Notes under the pieces: model-generated
Told to the model about the DNA's origin: nothing
The model's input: only the letters and a program-made list of their open reading frames with translations
Database searches by the model: none
Shown here: positions 19,305 through 28,685 of the stretch, one piece after another
Layout: each line of letters starts with the position of its first letter
Numbering within the stretch: position 1 is the stretch's first letter
Assembly: GCF_028816455.1 (NCBI RefSeq)
Contig: NZ_CP118246.1
Coordinates: 1 to 64,000, forward strand
Origin: Devosia algicola
Lineage (GTDB): Bacteria > Pseudomonadota > Alphaproteobacteria > Rhizobiales > Devosiaceae
DNA length: 64,000 bases
Reading direction: 5' to 3'
Translations under genes and position numbers: made by a program

Positions 19305-20492
19305 ATGTCTGATACCCAAACGGCCGCCAAGTCAGGATTTATCCTGCCCCGCTTTGACAAGCTTGGCGTTCTGATCGCCGTCATTGCGCTGGGCGGCGTC
19401 CTGCTGCCCTTCATGATTTTCCGCGCCAATCGAATCGTTTTGGGCGAGCCCCGGATGATCTTTGAGGCCCTGGCAACGCCAGAAGCGCTGGTGCTTGCAT
19501 TGTTGTTGGCGGCTGGCATGGTAATCGCCCTGTTGCGTTTCAGGGCAGGGCTGAAACTGGCAGCCAGCCTGATCATCCTGATCGCCCTGTTTGTGCTTGT
19601 CGGGCGATCCGCCTATTTCCTGACCCCGCCTGACGATAATTTTGCCCGCATATCACCGGGCGCCGGATTTTGGCTGCTGGTATTTGCATTCGCCCTGTTG
19701 GCCGCCGATGCCTTGACCCGATTGCGCCTAAAACCCTGGCCGCGCATCGGCATTCTGGCGCTGGTGGCGCTGGCCTTCGGCATTTTGCTGGCGACCGGGA
19801 GTCTTAATGGTGTGTCCACCCTCAAGGAATATGCCACCCGCGCCGATCGATTCTGGAGCGAAGCCCAAACCCATGTGCTGCTGGCCTTTGGCTCGGTGCT
19901 GATCGCAACTATCGTCGGCGTGCCGGTCGGTATCATCAGTTTTCGGCTGCCTAAATTACGCGCGGCGCTGCTCAATGTGCTCAATATCGTCCAGACAATT
20001 CCCTCGATTGCCCTGTTCGGACTGTTGATCGCGCCGCTGGCCTGGATTGCCGCCACGGTGCCCGGCGCGTCATTGATTGGCATTTCGGGCATTGGCGTCG
20101 CCCCGGCATTGGTGGCCCTGTTCGCCTACTCGCTGTTGCCGGTAGTGTCCAATACCATTGTGGGCCTGCAAAGCGTGCCCGAAGCGGCCAATGATGCAGC
20201 CAAGGGCATGGGCATGACCGGCGCCCAGCGGATGGGCTGGATAGAACTGCCGCTGGCCTTTCCGGTGATCCTGACCGGCATTCGAATCGTGCTGGTGCAA
20301 AATATCGGCCTGACCACCATTGCCGCCCTGATCGGGGGCGGGGGCTTTGGCGTATTCATCTTTCAGGGGATCAGCCAGACCGCCATGGATCTGGTGTTGC
20401 TTGGCGCCGTGCCGACGGTTGTGCTGGCCTTCGCCGCCGCCGTGGTGCTGGACGCCTTTGTAGAAATGACGAGCACGGGCAAGCCGCAATGA
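19305..20492 (+). CDS. Osmoprotectant ABC transporter permease (YehY-like)
   Basis: 395 residues. The N-terminal half holds several extra membrane segments, and the C-terminal half is the BPD_transp_1 permease domain (VLLAFGSVLIATIVGVPVGI, later NDAAKGMGMTGAQRM, the EAA-like loop that contacts the ATPase). This layout matches YehY rather than the shorter YehW. The start at 19305 (MSDTQTAAKSG) is chosen; the open frame upstream, from 19200, overlaps the previous gene's end and is not protein-like. It overlaps the ATPase gene by 4 bp. Confidence 0.9.
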   Translation: MSDTQTAAKSGFILPRFDKLGVLIAVIALGGVLLPFMIFRANRIVLGEPRMIFEALATPEALVLALLLAAGMVIALLRFRAGLKLAASLIILIALFVLVGRSAYFLTPPDDNFARISPGAGFWLLVFAFALLAADALTRLRLKPWPRIGILALVALAFGILLATGSLNGVSTLKEYATRADRFWSEAQTHVLLAFGSVLIATIVGVPVGIISFRLPKLRAALLNVLNIVQTIPSIALFGLLIAPLAWIAATVPGASLIGISGIGVAPALVALFAYSLLPVVSNTIVGLQSVPEAANDAAKGMGMTGAQRMGWIELPLAFPVILTGIRIVLVQNIGLTTIAALIGGGGFGVFIFQGISQTAMDLVLLGAVPTVVLAFAAAVVLDAFVEMTSTGKPQ

Positions 20493-21421
20493 TCGAGATC
20501 GACGCCATTACCAAGTCCTATGATCAGACAGTCGTTGTTGATCATGTCACCCTGACCATTGAGCCGAGTAGCGTTTGTGCAGTGGTCGGCACGTCGGGGT
20601 CCGGCAAGACGACATTGTTGCGCATGATCAACCGGCTGGTCGAGCCGACTTCTGGCGCCATCCGCATTGATGGCGAGGACACCCGCAACACCCACGCCTA
20701 TGAATTGCGCCGCAAGATCGGTTATGCGATTCAGGGACACGGGCTGTTTCCGCACCGCTCTGTCGGCCAGAATATTGCCACGGTGCCAAAACTGCTGGGC
20801 TGGGACAAGGACAAGACGCGGGCGCGGGTCACCGAACTGCTCGAACTGTTTCAACTCGATCCGGCCCAGTTTCGCGACCGCCTGCCGCGGGAATTGTCGG
20901 GCGGCCAGCAACAGCGTGTCGGCGTGGCGCGGGCCCTCGCGGCCAAGCCCAACATATTGCTGATGGACGAACCATTTGGGGCGCTGGACCCGGTAATCCG
21001 ATCCAAGGCGCAAGAGGATCTGCTGACCATTCAGCGCCAGTTTGAAACCACCATCGTGCTGGTGACCCATGACATGGAGGAGGCGATCCATCTGGGCGAC
21101 AAGATTGCCGTGATGGACGAGGGTAAATTGCTGCAATTTGCCAGCCCTCAACAGATCATTTCCAAGCCGGCGACCCCCTTTGTTGCCGAACTGATCGGTA
21201 CTGGCGAGCGCCCGTTCAAATTATTGTCGCTGGCCCGCGTCGGAAAATTTGTCGAACCGGGCAGCGCCGAGGGCGATCCGATAGACATCTCCGCCACCCT
21301 GCGCGACGCCTATGCCGAACTTCTCTGGTCAGGACGGGCGGCCCTGCCGGTGAGCGAGAAAGGGCAGGTGATCGGCAAGATCACACTCGACCAGCTTTCC
21401 AGCCACGCGAGACCGCAATGA
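20489..21421 (+). CDS. Osmoprotectant ABC transporter ATP-binding protein (YehX-like)
   Basis: 310 residues. Walker A is GTSGSGKTTLLRMINRL, the signature is LSGGQQQRVGVARAL, Walker B is ILLMDEPFGALDP, and the H-loop is VTHDMEEA. The C-terminal extension of about 80 residues after residue 230 is short compared with the double-CBS OpuAA proteins. It overlaps both neighbouring permease genes by 4 bp, which indicates tight translational coupling. Confidence 0.92.
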   Translation: MIEIDAITKSYDQTVVVDHVTLTIEPSSVCAVVGTSGSGKTTLLRMINRLVEPTSGAIRIDGEDTRNTHAYELRRKIGYAIQGHGLFPHRSVGQNIATVPKLLGWDKDKTRARVTELLELFQLDPAQFRDRLPRELSGGQQQRVGVARALAAKPNILLMDEPFGALDPVIRSKAQEDLLTIQRQFETTIVLVTHDMEEAIHLGDKIAVMDEGKLLQFASPQQIISKPATPFVAELIGTGERPFKLLSLARVGKFVEPGSAEGDPIDISATLRDAYAELLWSGRAALPVSEKGQVIGKITLDQLSSHARPQ

Positions 21422-22170
21422 GGCCCGGAATCATTGTCCGGCTGATCGCCTTTGCGGTACTGCTGACATTCCTGATCGCGCCGGACCTGTTTGAGCCGTT
21501 CTTTGGCATGCTGACCAAGAACGGTCAGCCCGCCATCTATAATCAGGGTAGTCTGCTCGACCTGACGCTCAACCATCTTGCCATCGTTTTTGCCGCCACC
21601 TTCGCTGCGACCCTGATTGCGGTCAGTCTCGCCATTTTGGTGACCCGGCCCTTTGGCGTCGAGTTCCTGCCGCTATCGCGCTCGCTGGCCAATATCGGCC
21701 AGACGTTTCCCCCGGTTGCCGTGTTGGCGCTGGCGGTCCCAGTACTCGGCTTCGGTACCGCCCCGACCCTGGTGGCCCTGTTCCTCTATGGATTGCTGCC
21801 GATTTTCGAAAATACCCTGACTGGACTCGTCAATCTGCCCGGTACGGTTGCCGAAGCGGCCAAAGGCGTCGGCATGACCTGGGCGCAACGTCTTTTCAAG
21901 ATCGAACTGCCGCTGGCGCTGCCGGTCATTCTGGCGGGCGTACGGCTGTCGACGGTGATTTCGCTCGCCACCGCCACTATTGGTTCGACCGTGGCGGCGC
22001 GCACCCTGGGCGAAGTGATCATTGCCGGGCTAACCTCGAACAATACCGCCTTCGTCTTGCAGGGCGGCTTGATCGTCGGTGTGTTGGCAGTGCTGATCTA
22101 CGATAGCCTTGCCGCGCTCGAACGCTGGCTGATGGCACGGACCGGTCAGGCCAAGCGCGCCGCTGCATGA
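21418..22170 (+). CDS. Osmoprotectant ABC transporter permease (YehW-like)
   Basis: 250 residues, a single BPD_transp_1 domain with about six membrane helices. The ATPase-contact loop is AEAAKGVGMTWAQRLFKIELPLALPVI. Last gene of the four-gene importer; a hairpin lies 2 bp past its stop. It completes the YehZYXW-type set. Confidence 0.9.
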   Translation: MRPGIIVRLIAFAVLLTFLIAPDLFEPFFGMLTKNGQPAIYNQGSLLDLTLNHLAIVFAATFAATLIAVSLAILVTRPFGVEFLPLSRSLANIGQTFPPVAVLALAVPVLGFGTAPTLVALFLYGLLPIFENTLTGLVNLPGTVAEAAKGVGMTWAQRLFKIELPLALPVILAGVRLSTVISLATATIGSTVAARTLGEVIIAGLTSNNTAFVLQGGLIVGVLAVLIYDSLAALERWLMARTGQAKRAAA

Positions 22171-22171
22171 C

Positions 22172-22209
22172 AAAAAACGGGCGCCAGCATGATAACACGC
22201 TGACGCCCG
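22172..22209 (-). terminator. Terminator of the tct operon (minus strand)
   Basis: A stem of about 11 bp (CGGGCGCCAGC with GCTGACGCCCG, one mismatch) between 22178 and 22209. On the minus strand it is followed by six T residues (A run 22172-22177). It sits between the convergent ends of the YehW-like and tctA genes and may act in both directions. Confidence 0.8.
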
Positions 22210-22231
22210 AAATCTTGAGTGACCCAACGCC

Positions 22232-23770
22232 CTAGTCCACGGCGGCACCCGCATCATCCTTGCGCATTTGCATGCGCTTGCGGATGGTTGGCCCCAGAAC
22301 GATGGGCAGGATGAACCCGAAGATCGCAATTGCCCACAGGGCGATCGACAATGGCGAGGCCACCAGCGCAAACCAGTCACCATCGGAAATGGTCAGCGCC
22401 CGTCGCAGGTTCTTTTCCATGGCAGCCCCGAGCAATACCCCGAGGATGACCGGCACCATGGGAATGTCCAGCTTGCGCAAAAGCCACCCCAGAATGCCGA
22501 AACCGACCATGACCATCAGATCAAAACTGGACCCCGATATGCCATAAATCCCGACAAACGAAACCATGGCGACGATGGGCATCAAAAAGCGCGGCGGCAC
22601 CAGGAGAACGCGCACAAACAGGCCGACCATGGGGATATTCATCGCCAGCAACATCAGATTGCCGATGAACAGCGCCGCAATCAGGCCCCAGACAACATCG
22701 GGATTGTTCTGGAACAGCAATGGCCCCGGCGTGATGTTCAGCGCCAGCAGCACTGCCAACAGCACAGCGGTGGTTCCCGAACCGGGAACGCCCAGCGCCA
22801 GCATCGGCACCAGCGCCCCGCCCGCAGCGGCATTGTTGCCTGCCTCAGGCGCTGCCACACCGCGCGGATCGCCCTTGCCAAATGTGCCTTCCTTGTCGAC
22901 CAGCCGCTTTTCAACCGAATAGGCAATGAACGAACCAAGCGACGCGCCGGCGCCCGGCAACACGCCGGCCAGAAAACCCAGGACTGTCGAACGGATCATT
23001 GTCGGCGTGCAATATTTGATCAGGCTCCAGGAGGGCACGATCTTGCCGATTTTCATTTTTTCGGCGGGTTTCGCCCCATGCACGGCGCGATGTTCGAGGA
23101 AAATAAACACCTCGGACAAGGCAAACATGCCCACAATGGCGACGAGAAAATCGATTCCGTCATAAAGATGCACTTCGCCAAAGGTGAAGCGCGGCACACC
23201 GGTTTGCCCATCAACGCCAATCATGGCGATGCCGATACCCAAGGCCGCTGCAAACGCGGCTTTGGCCTGATTGGTCGAGGCAATGCCGCCCAGCGTCGCA
23301 AAGGCCAGAGTGAACAGCGCGAAATATTCAGCCGGTCCAAACAGCAACGCGACCTTGACCAGCAGGGGCGCCAGCAGCACGAGACCGCAGGTGGCGAAAA
23401 ACGCGCCAACGAACGAGGCAATGCCCGAAAGCGCCAACGCCTCACCGGCGCGACCCTGCAGCGCCATCGGGTGCCCGTCGAGCGTTGTCATCAGAGCCGG
23501 TTCATCGCCCGGAATATTGAGCAGGATCGAGGAAATGCGCCCCCCATACATGGCGCCGTAATAGACCGATGTCAGCAGGATCATTGCCGGGGTCGGCCCA
23601 AGGCCCATGGTAAAGGCCAGTGGAATAAGAATGGCAACGCCGTTTGAGGGGCCAAGGCCGGGCAAAGCGCCCATGACCGTGCCCAAAAAGCAGCCGATCA
23701 GTGCCAGCAGCAGATTTTGCCAGGTCAGCGCAATGGCAAAGCCATCGAACAGTGAGACTAGTACGTCCAT
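22232..23770 (-). CDS. tctA: Tripartite tricarboxylate transporter large permease TctA
   Basis: 512 residues, the normal TctA length, with about twelve membrane segments. The family signature is present: ALPGLGPSNGVAILIPLAF near residue 35, later GVLPGAGASLGSFIAY and APEAGNNAAAGGALVPMLALGVPGSGTTA. Together with TctB and the periplasmic TctC it imports citrate-like carboxylates by secondary transport. It lies 15 bp after tctB. Confidence 0.94.
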   Translation of the reverse strand: MDVLVSLFDGFAIALTWQNLLLALIGCFLGTVMGALPGLGPSNGVAILIPLAFTMGLGPTPAMILLTSVYYGAMYGGRISSILLNIPGDEPALMTTLDGHPMALQGRAGEALALSGIASFVGAFFATCGLVLLAPLLVKVALLFGPAEYFALFTLAFATLGGIASTNQAKAAFAAALGIGIAMIGVDGQTGVPRFTFGEVHLYDGIDFLVAIVGMFALSEVFIFLEHRAVHGAKPAEKMKIGKIVPSWSLIKYCTPTMIRSTVLGFLAGVLPGAGASLGSFIAYSVEKRLVDKEGTFGKGDPRGVAAPEAGNNAAAGGALVPMLALGVPGSGTTAVLLAVLLALNITPGPLLFQNNPDVVWGLIAALFIGNLMLLAMNIPMVGLFVRVLLVPPRFLMPIVAMVSFVGIYGISGSSFDLMVMVGFGILGWLLRKLDIPMVPVILGVLLGAAMEKNLRRALTISDGDWFALVASPLSIALWAIAIFGFILPIVLGPTIRKRMQMRKDDAGAAVD

Positions 23771-23785
23771 CTTCCGATCCTCTGC

Positions 23786-24217
23786 CTAAAAGCCCAAGGG
23801 GCCACGGGCCAGTGAAAGCCCCAGAATGACTCTGAAAATCAGATAAAGACCGCCCGAAATCAGCACCCCCGCTATGATCGCCTGCACTGGCGGGGACTCC
23901 AGCCGCCAAGCCAGATAGGCGGCGGCAATGGCAGTCGATATGCCAAATCCGAACTCGGGTAGCGCCTGCGCATAGGCAAACATCACCAGCGCCGCCAGAC
24001 CGATTTCAATGAGCCCTGCGGCATTGGGCCAGACCGGATCGGGATCGGGTTTGAGCACGAAATATAGGCTCGCCAGACCCATGACCGTGCCGATGATGAT
24101 CGGAAAGGTCTTGGGCCCAACCGCATCCTGGATGAAGCTTTCCTGGATAAGCGTCGCCTGCCAGATAAAGAAAATGGCCAGCGCAAGACCTATGCTGCCA
24201 AAGATTCGATCGCTCAT
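23786..24217 (-). CDS. tctB: Tripartite tricarboxylate transporter small permease TctB
   Basis: About 143 residues with four predicted membrane helices, starting MSDRIFGSIGLALAIFF. TctB proteins are poorly conserved, so the identification rests on size, topology and position between tctC and tctA. Start at 24217; an in-frame Met eight codons earlier lacks support. Confidence 0.88.
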   Translation of the reverse strand: MSDRIFGSIGLALAIFFIWQATLIQESFIQDAVGPKTFPIIIGTVMGLASLYFVLKPDPDPVWPNAAGLIEIGLAALVMFAYAQALPEFGFGISTAIAAAYLAWRLESPPVQAIIAGVLISGGLYLIFRVILGLSLARGPLGF

Positions 24218-24239
24218 TGCCCTCTCCTCGATCCTGAGC

Positions 24240-24269
24240 AAAAACCGGCGGCCATTTCTGACCGCCGGT
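24240..24269 (-). terminator. Hairpin with T run between tctC and tctB
   Basis: ACCGGCGG (24244-24251) pairs with CCGCCGGT (24262-24269) in a perfect 8-bp stem, followed on the minus strand by TTTT. It is inside the operon, 8 bp past tctC, so it probably attenuates tctBA relative to the binding protein or stabilises the tctC mRNA end. Confidence 0.7.
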
Positions 24270-24276
24270 GACTAGC

Positions 24277-25270
24277 TTATTGGATGATGCCGATCTGCTT
24301 GGAAATATCGGTGATATTGGCCACCGATTTGGCAACGAATTCCTCAAAATCCTTGCCGCGCAGGTCAAGTGGGGCGAGGCCATTATTGGCCATCACCGTC
24401 TTCCACTCCTCGGAATCGTACATCGTACCGATTTGGGTGGTCCAGTAATCATAGGCCTCGTCGCTCATGCCCTTGGGGGCATAAAAGCCGCGCCAGTTGG
24501 CACCGATGACGTCAACGCCCTGCTCCCGAGCAGTGGGGAACACATCAAACGCGCCGGGCAAACGCTCAGGCGACAATACCGCGATCACCTTGATATCGCC
24601 CGAATCGACAAACCCCTTGGCTTCGGAAATGTCGCCGGTAAAGGCCTGCACCGAACCGGCCAATAGCTGGGTCACCGCCTCGCCGCCACCATCAAAGGCG
24701 ATATATTTGACGCTGCGAACATCATCGATTCCATAGGCCTGGGCTGCCATCAGGACCTTGAGGTGATCCCAACCGCCAACAGCGGAGCCACCGGCAACCG
24801 ATATCGAAGTCGGGTCGGTCTTGATCTGGTCAAGCAGGCTCAGGCAGCGTCGAAATGTCGGAATCGGCGGCCACGGCGATCACGCCATAATCAGCGCCGA
24901 TTGTTGCCAGCCAGCGTACCTCGTCCATATTGTTGCCCGGATAGGCCCCTTGCGCCAGACGCGTCGCGGTTGCGGTCGATGCGGCAACAATCAGGTTGCT
25001 GTCGTCGCCGCGCTTGTTGACCACTTCAGCAAAGGCCACGCCGCCACCGCCGCCCGACATGTTGGTAACCTGCATGGTTGAGGGAATGAGCCCCTCATCC
25101 TGCAATACCTTGCCTACCTGGCGGCAGGTGAAATCCCAGCCACCACCCGCGTCAGCCGGTGCGATGCATTCGGCGCCGTCCGGCTCGAACGCCATAGCGC
25201 CCGTCGCAAGGCTGGCCACGCTTAGCGCAGCCGCGATCAATGTGACTTTCGCCACGGAAACAATGCTCAT
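24277..25270 (-). CDS. tctC: Tripartite tricarboxylate transporter substrate-binding protein TctC (frameshifted)
   Basis: Periplasmic receptor of about 330 residues: start MSIVSVAKVTLIAAAL with a signal peptide cleaved after AMA, then AECIAPADAGGGWDFTCRQ, typical of the TctC/BugT family. The first frame stops after DISTLPEPA. The family continuation (LLDQIKTDPTSISVAGGSAVGG, then VKYIAFDGGGEAVTQLLAG) is in another frame. Deleting one base of AGGCT at 24836-24840 rejoins it. The start has GGAGGATCC directly upstream. It is divergent from the TctD-like regulator. Confidence 0.88.
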
Positions 25271-25436
25271 TGGATCCTCCAATAGTTTATGCCCGCCGCC
25301 GTTCCGGTCTTGCAGGCCTGCCAAGATCACTAGCAGCCGAACCTGTCACCAACCTGTCGTTTGGCCCGGTCCATTTCGCTTGCAAAGCCAATCGCACCTG
25401 GGATCAAATACGCCCACGCATGGGAGGGCGTCACCT

Positions 25437-26114
25437 ATTCGCATACTGCTCGTTGAGGACACTCATGATGTCGCCGACGCCGTTGTCACCAGTTTCGGTC
25501 GGCGCGGCGATGCGGTCGATCATGCCCAGACCCGGCTGGAAGCCGACGATCTGCTGGCGGTGCAGCGCTATGATGTGATCATTCTCGATATCAACCTGCC
25601 CGATGGCGACGGTTTGAGCCTCTTGGCCGATCAGCGTCGTGAGGGTAACGCCACGCCGATATTGATGCTGACCGCGCGGCTCGAGGTCGATGATCGGGTT
25701 GCAGCGCTCGATCGGGGTGCCGACGACTATCTGGTAAAACCCTTCGATCTGCGCGAACTTGAAGCGCGGGTGCGCGCCCTGGCCCGTCGCGCCCTGCGCG
25801 ATCCGGATGCAGGGTCGGTGATCAATTACGCCGATCTAAGCGTTGATCTGGCTGGGCAAACCGCCAGCCTTTCTGGCGCGGCGCTCACCCTGACCCGGCG
25901 CGAGTTCAGTCTGCTCGAGGCGCTGCTGGCCAGTCGCGGCCGTGTCATTTCCAAGGAACAGATTTTCGAGCGCATGTTCTCCTTTGATGAAACCGATGTC
26001 GGCATGAACGCCGTTGAAATCTACATTGCCCGCCTGCGCAAGAAACTTGAGGGCGGCCGGGTCGCCATCACCACCCTGCGCGGCCTGGGCTATCAATTGG
26101 TTGCCCATGAATAG
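25437..26114 (+). CDS. TctD-like response regulator (OmpR/PhoB family), apparent ATT start
   Basis: A receiver domain (LLVEDTHDVADAV, phospho-Asp in VIILDINLPDGDG, Lys in YLVKPFD) and a C-terminal winged helix (LTLTRREFSLLEALLA, RLRKKLEGG). Homology begins at RILLVEDT, but the codon there is ATT (25437) instead of ATG, eight bases after a strong GGGAGG ribosome site; the next in-frame ATG is far inside. Either a rare ATT start or a substituted base. Divergent from tctC and followed by the kinase, it probably activates the tct operon. Confidence 0.85.
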   Translation: MRILLVEDTHDVADAVVTSFGRRGDAVDHAQTRLEADDLLAVQRYDVIILDINLPDGDGLSLLADQRREGNATPILMLTARLEVDDRVAALDRGADDYLVKPFDLRELEARVRALARRALRDPDAGSVINYADLSVDLAGQTASLSGAALTLTRREFSLLEALLASRGRVISKEQIFERMFSFDETDVGMNAVEIYIARLRKKLEGGRVAITTLRGLGYQLVAHE

Positions 26115-27517
26115 GGCCACCGGCATTTTGACACGCACAACGCGCCAGCCACTGTCGCTGGCCGCGCGCCTGTTCATAGCCATCGGGCTCATCCTGCTGA
26201 CGGGTGGGATTGTGGTTACGATTGCCGCCCTCGGCTATGGTCAACAGGCCGCACGCGATGCCTTCGACCGCCTGCTGGTGGGCGCCGCGACACAGATTTC
26301 CGCGTCGATTTCCATCGTTGATGGTGAACCGCTGGTCGATCTGCCAACCACAGCGCTCGGGCTGTTGGCGCTGGCCCGGCGGGACCGCATCGCCTATCGC
26401 GTCATCGGCCCCAAGGGCGATACATTGACCGGCTATGACGCCGTGCCCGTGCCCCAGGCACATGATGATATCAGTTTCTTTGACGGGCGGTTTACCGGCG
26501 CGCCCGCCCGTTACGTCGCGGTCCGCCGGCATTTTGCCGATCGTGGGTTTAGCGGCACGGTGACCACGATTGTGGGACACACAACCATTGCCCGCGAGGC
26601 ACTGGCCTGGGATATCGCCCGCAACGCATGGGGTTTGTTGGGGGCCGCCGGACTTGGCATGGTGGCGCTTGCCGCCTTCTCCATCCGCTCGGCGCTGCAC
26701 CCGCTACGGCGAATCGGCAATGATTTGCTCGAGCGCGATCCCAAGGACCTGACACCAATCGATGTGGCGGTACCCAGGGAACTTCACGCCATTGCCAGCG
26801 CCATCAATCGCTTCATGGTGCGGCTCAACCGACAAATATACGGCATGCAGAACCTGATTTCGGATTCCGCCCATCAATTGCGCACGCCCATCGCCGCGCT
26901 GCGTGCCCAGGCAGATCTTTGCAGCAGAAGAGACCGACCCTAAAAAACAGTCGGAAATCGTTCGGCGTATTCATGCCCGCTCGGTCGGCCTCAGCCGTCT
27001 GACCGACCAGATGCTCAACCGGGCGCTGGTGATCCACCGCGCCGATACCGCCATGCACGAAGTCATTGACCTTCGAAAAGTCGCCATGACGGCCACTGAG
27101 GTGTTTGACGATGGCAATCTGTTCGAAACCGGACAGATGCGTCTGGCGCTACCCCAGTCACCGGTGTGGGTGAAGGGGGATGCATTATCGCTCGAAGAAG
27201 CGGCAAAGAACCTGATCAGCAACGCTACCCGTCACGGCAAGGGCGCCGTCAAAATTGTGGTTTCCCGCGATGGGGATCAGGCCAGACTGGCGGTCCGCGA
27301 TGAAGGCCCCGGCATGAGCGCCGACGAGGCCCGCCAATTCAGCCAACGTTTCCGGGCCAAGGACCAGCACCGCACCAATGGCACTGGAATCGGGCTTTCG
27401 ATTGCCCGTGCCGTCGCCGATGCCCATGGTGCCGACCTGCTGGTTCACACCGCCCCCGGCAAGGGATTTGAGATTGCCATTCAAATGCTGGCCACCAAGT
27501 CAGGGGATGCCCAATGA
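26107..27517 (+). CDS. TctE-like sensor histidine kinase (frameshifted)
   Basis: Membrane sensor with an N-terminal helix (AARLFIAIGLILLTGG), a periplasmic domain of about 140 residues (the TctE N-terminal domain), a second helix near 26640, the H-box (DSAHQLRTPIAALRAQ) and an ATPase domain (N-box AAKNLISNATRHGKGA, G-box GTGIGLSIARAVA). The first frame ends at 26943; the continuation AAEETDPKKQSEIVRRIHARS lies in another frame, consistent with one extra T in TCTTT at 26916-26920. It overlaps the regulator by 8 bp and the next gene by 4 bp. Confidence 0.87.
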
Positions 27518-28572
27518 TGCGCCTGTTCTGGCTTTTGGTTGCACTTGTCGGTTGGTCGAGCGCGGCGCGCGCCCAGGAAGATACCGCCATTTTTGGTCGT
27601 GAAACCGCGAGCCGGACATTGCTGGTACGCAGCACCACCGACATCGACATTTTCAAGCCGGTCATTGACGCCTTTCTGGCCACGACGCCCGATTTGCGTA
27701 TTTTTTACGAGCAATGGGGGTCCAACGACCTCGCCTCGCTCTCGGCCGACAATTGCGCAAGCGGCAGTGACAGCGCCGATCTGGTCATCAGTTCGGCGGT
27801 CGATCTGCAGGTGCAACTGGTCAATAATGGTTGTGCCACCGCCCACCATTCGCCCCAAACCGACGCGCTGCCAGCGGCGCGAAACTGGCGAAACGAAATT
27901 TTTGGCGTCACCCAGGAACCGGCTGTATTGATCTACAATACCCAACTGGTGTCGCCCGAGGAGGTACCCCAATCCCGGTTTGACCTGATCGATCTGCTGC
28001 GCCCCGACGATTCCCGCTTTGAGGGTCGGGTCGCCACCTATGATATTGAAGCCTCGGGACTGGGTTATCTGTTCGCCTTTGTCGATTCCCAGCAGGCCAA
28101 TACCTTTGGACGGCTGCTGGAGGCCTTTGGGCGTTCGGGGGCAGTCGCGACCTGCTGTTCGGCCGAGCTGATCGACGCGGTCGCAGATGGTCGCTATCTG
28201 ATCGCCTATAATGTCCTGGGCTCCTATGCGCTCGACCGCGCCAAACACGATCCGCGTATCGGGGTACGAGCGCCGACCGATTATACCTTGATGCTGTCGC
28301 GTGCCGCGCTGATCCCCAAAGGCGCTGAACATGCAGGTATGGCAGGCGCTTTCATCGATTTTATGCTCGCCAATGACGGGCAGGCGGCGCTGGCCGGTTC
28401 GCGCCTGATTGCCAAGATCGGCGCCAGCGATGGCGCTGACCTCGACCTGCCCGGTGGCGGGCCATCGAGCCTGCGCCCGATTGCCCTGTCACCGGTGCTG
28501 CTGGCGGGCCTCGACAAGCACAAGCGTCGAATATTCTTGGAACAATGGCGGCAAAACCTTCGCAAGCAATAG
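27514..28572 (+). CDS. Orphan periplasmic substrate-binding protein coupled to the TctDE-like system
   Basis: 352 residues with a signal peptide (MMRLFWLLVALVGWSS, cleavage after ARA). The fold looks like the type 2 periplasmic binding proteins of the ferric/AfuA class (TEPAVLIYNTQLV-like segment, AFIDFMLANDGQAAL). No permease or ATPase is adjacent. Its ATGA overlap with the kinase gene means it is made with the two-component system, so it may present a ligand to the kinase rather than feed a transporter. That role is inference. Confidence 0.75.
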   Translation: MMRLFWLLVALVGWSSAARAQEDTAIFGRETASRTLLVRSTTDIDIFKPVIDAFLATTPDLRIFYEQWGSNDLASLSADNCASGSDSADLVISSAVDLQVQLVNNGCATAHHSPQTDALPAARNWRNEIFGVTQEPAVLIYNTQLVSPEEVPQSRFDLIDLLRPDDSRFEGRVATYDIEASGLGYLFAFVDSQQANTFGRLLEAFGRSGAVATCCSAELIDAVADGRYLIAYNVLGSYALDRAKHDPRIGVRAPTDYTLMLSRAALIPKGAEHAGMAGAFIDFMLANDGQAALAGSRLIAKIGASDGADLDLPGGGPSSLRPIALSPVLLAGLDKHKRRIFLEQWRQNLRKQ

Positions 28573-28685
28573 GGCGTTCGGGCCGGCCGCCAAGGCGTTG
28601 CATCGGCATGTGAATTGCCGGTTTTGCCGCTTTCGCCGATCACCGCCTTCGTGCCAGACTGTGCAAAAATCGCATCGGAGCCGGA

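Noticed and set aside
22268..23647. A 459-codon open frame on the plus strand
   Set aside because: It is antisense to tctA, rich in Gln/His/Arg in the manner of shadow frames over hydrophobic genes, and has no family-like segment.
24996..25436. N-terminal extension of the TctD-like regulator
   Set aside because: It would overlap tctC on the other strand and has no homology-like content; receiver homology begins at 25437.
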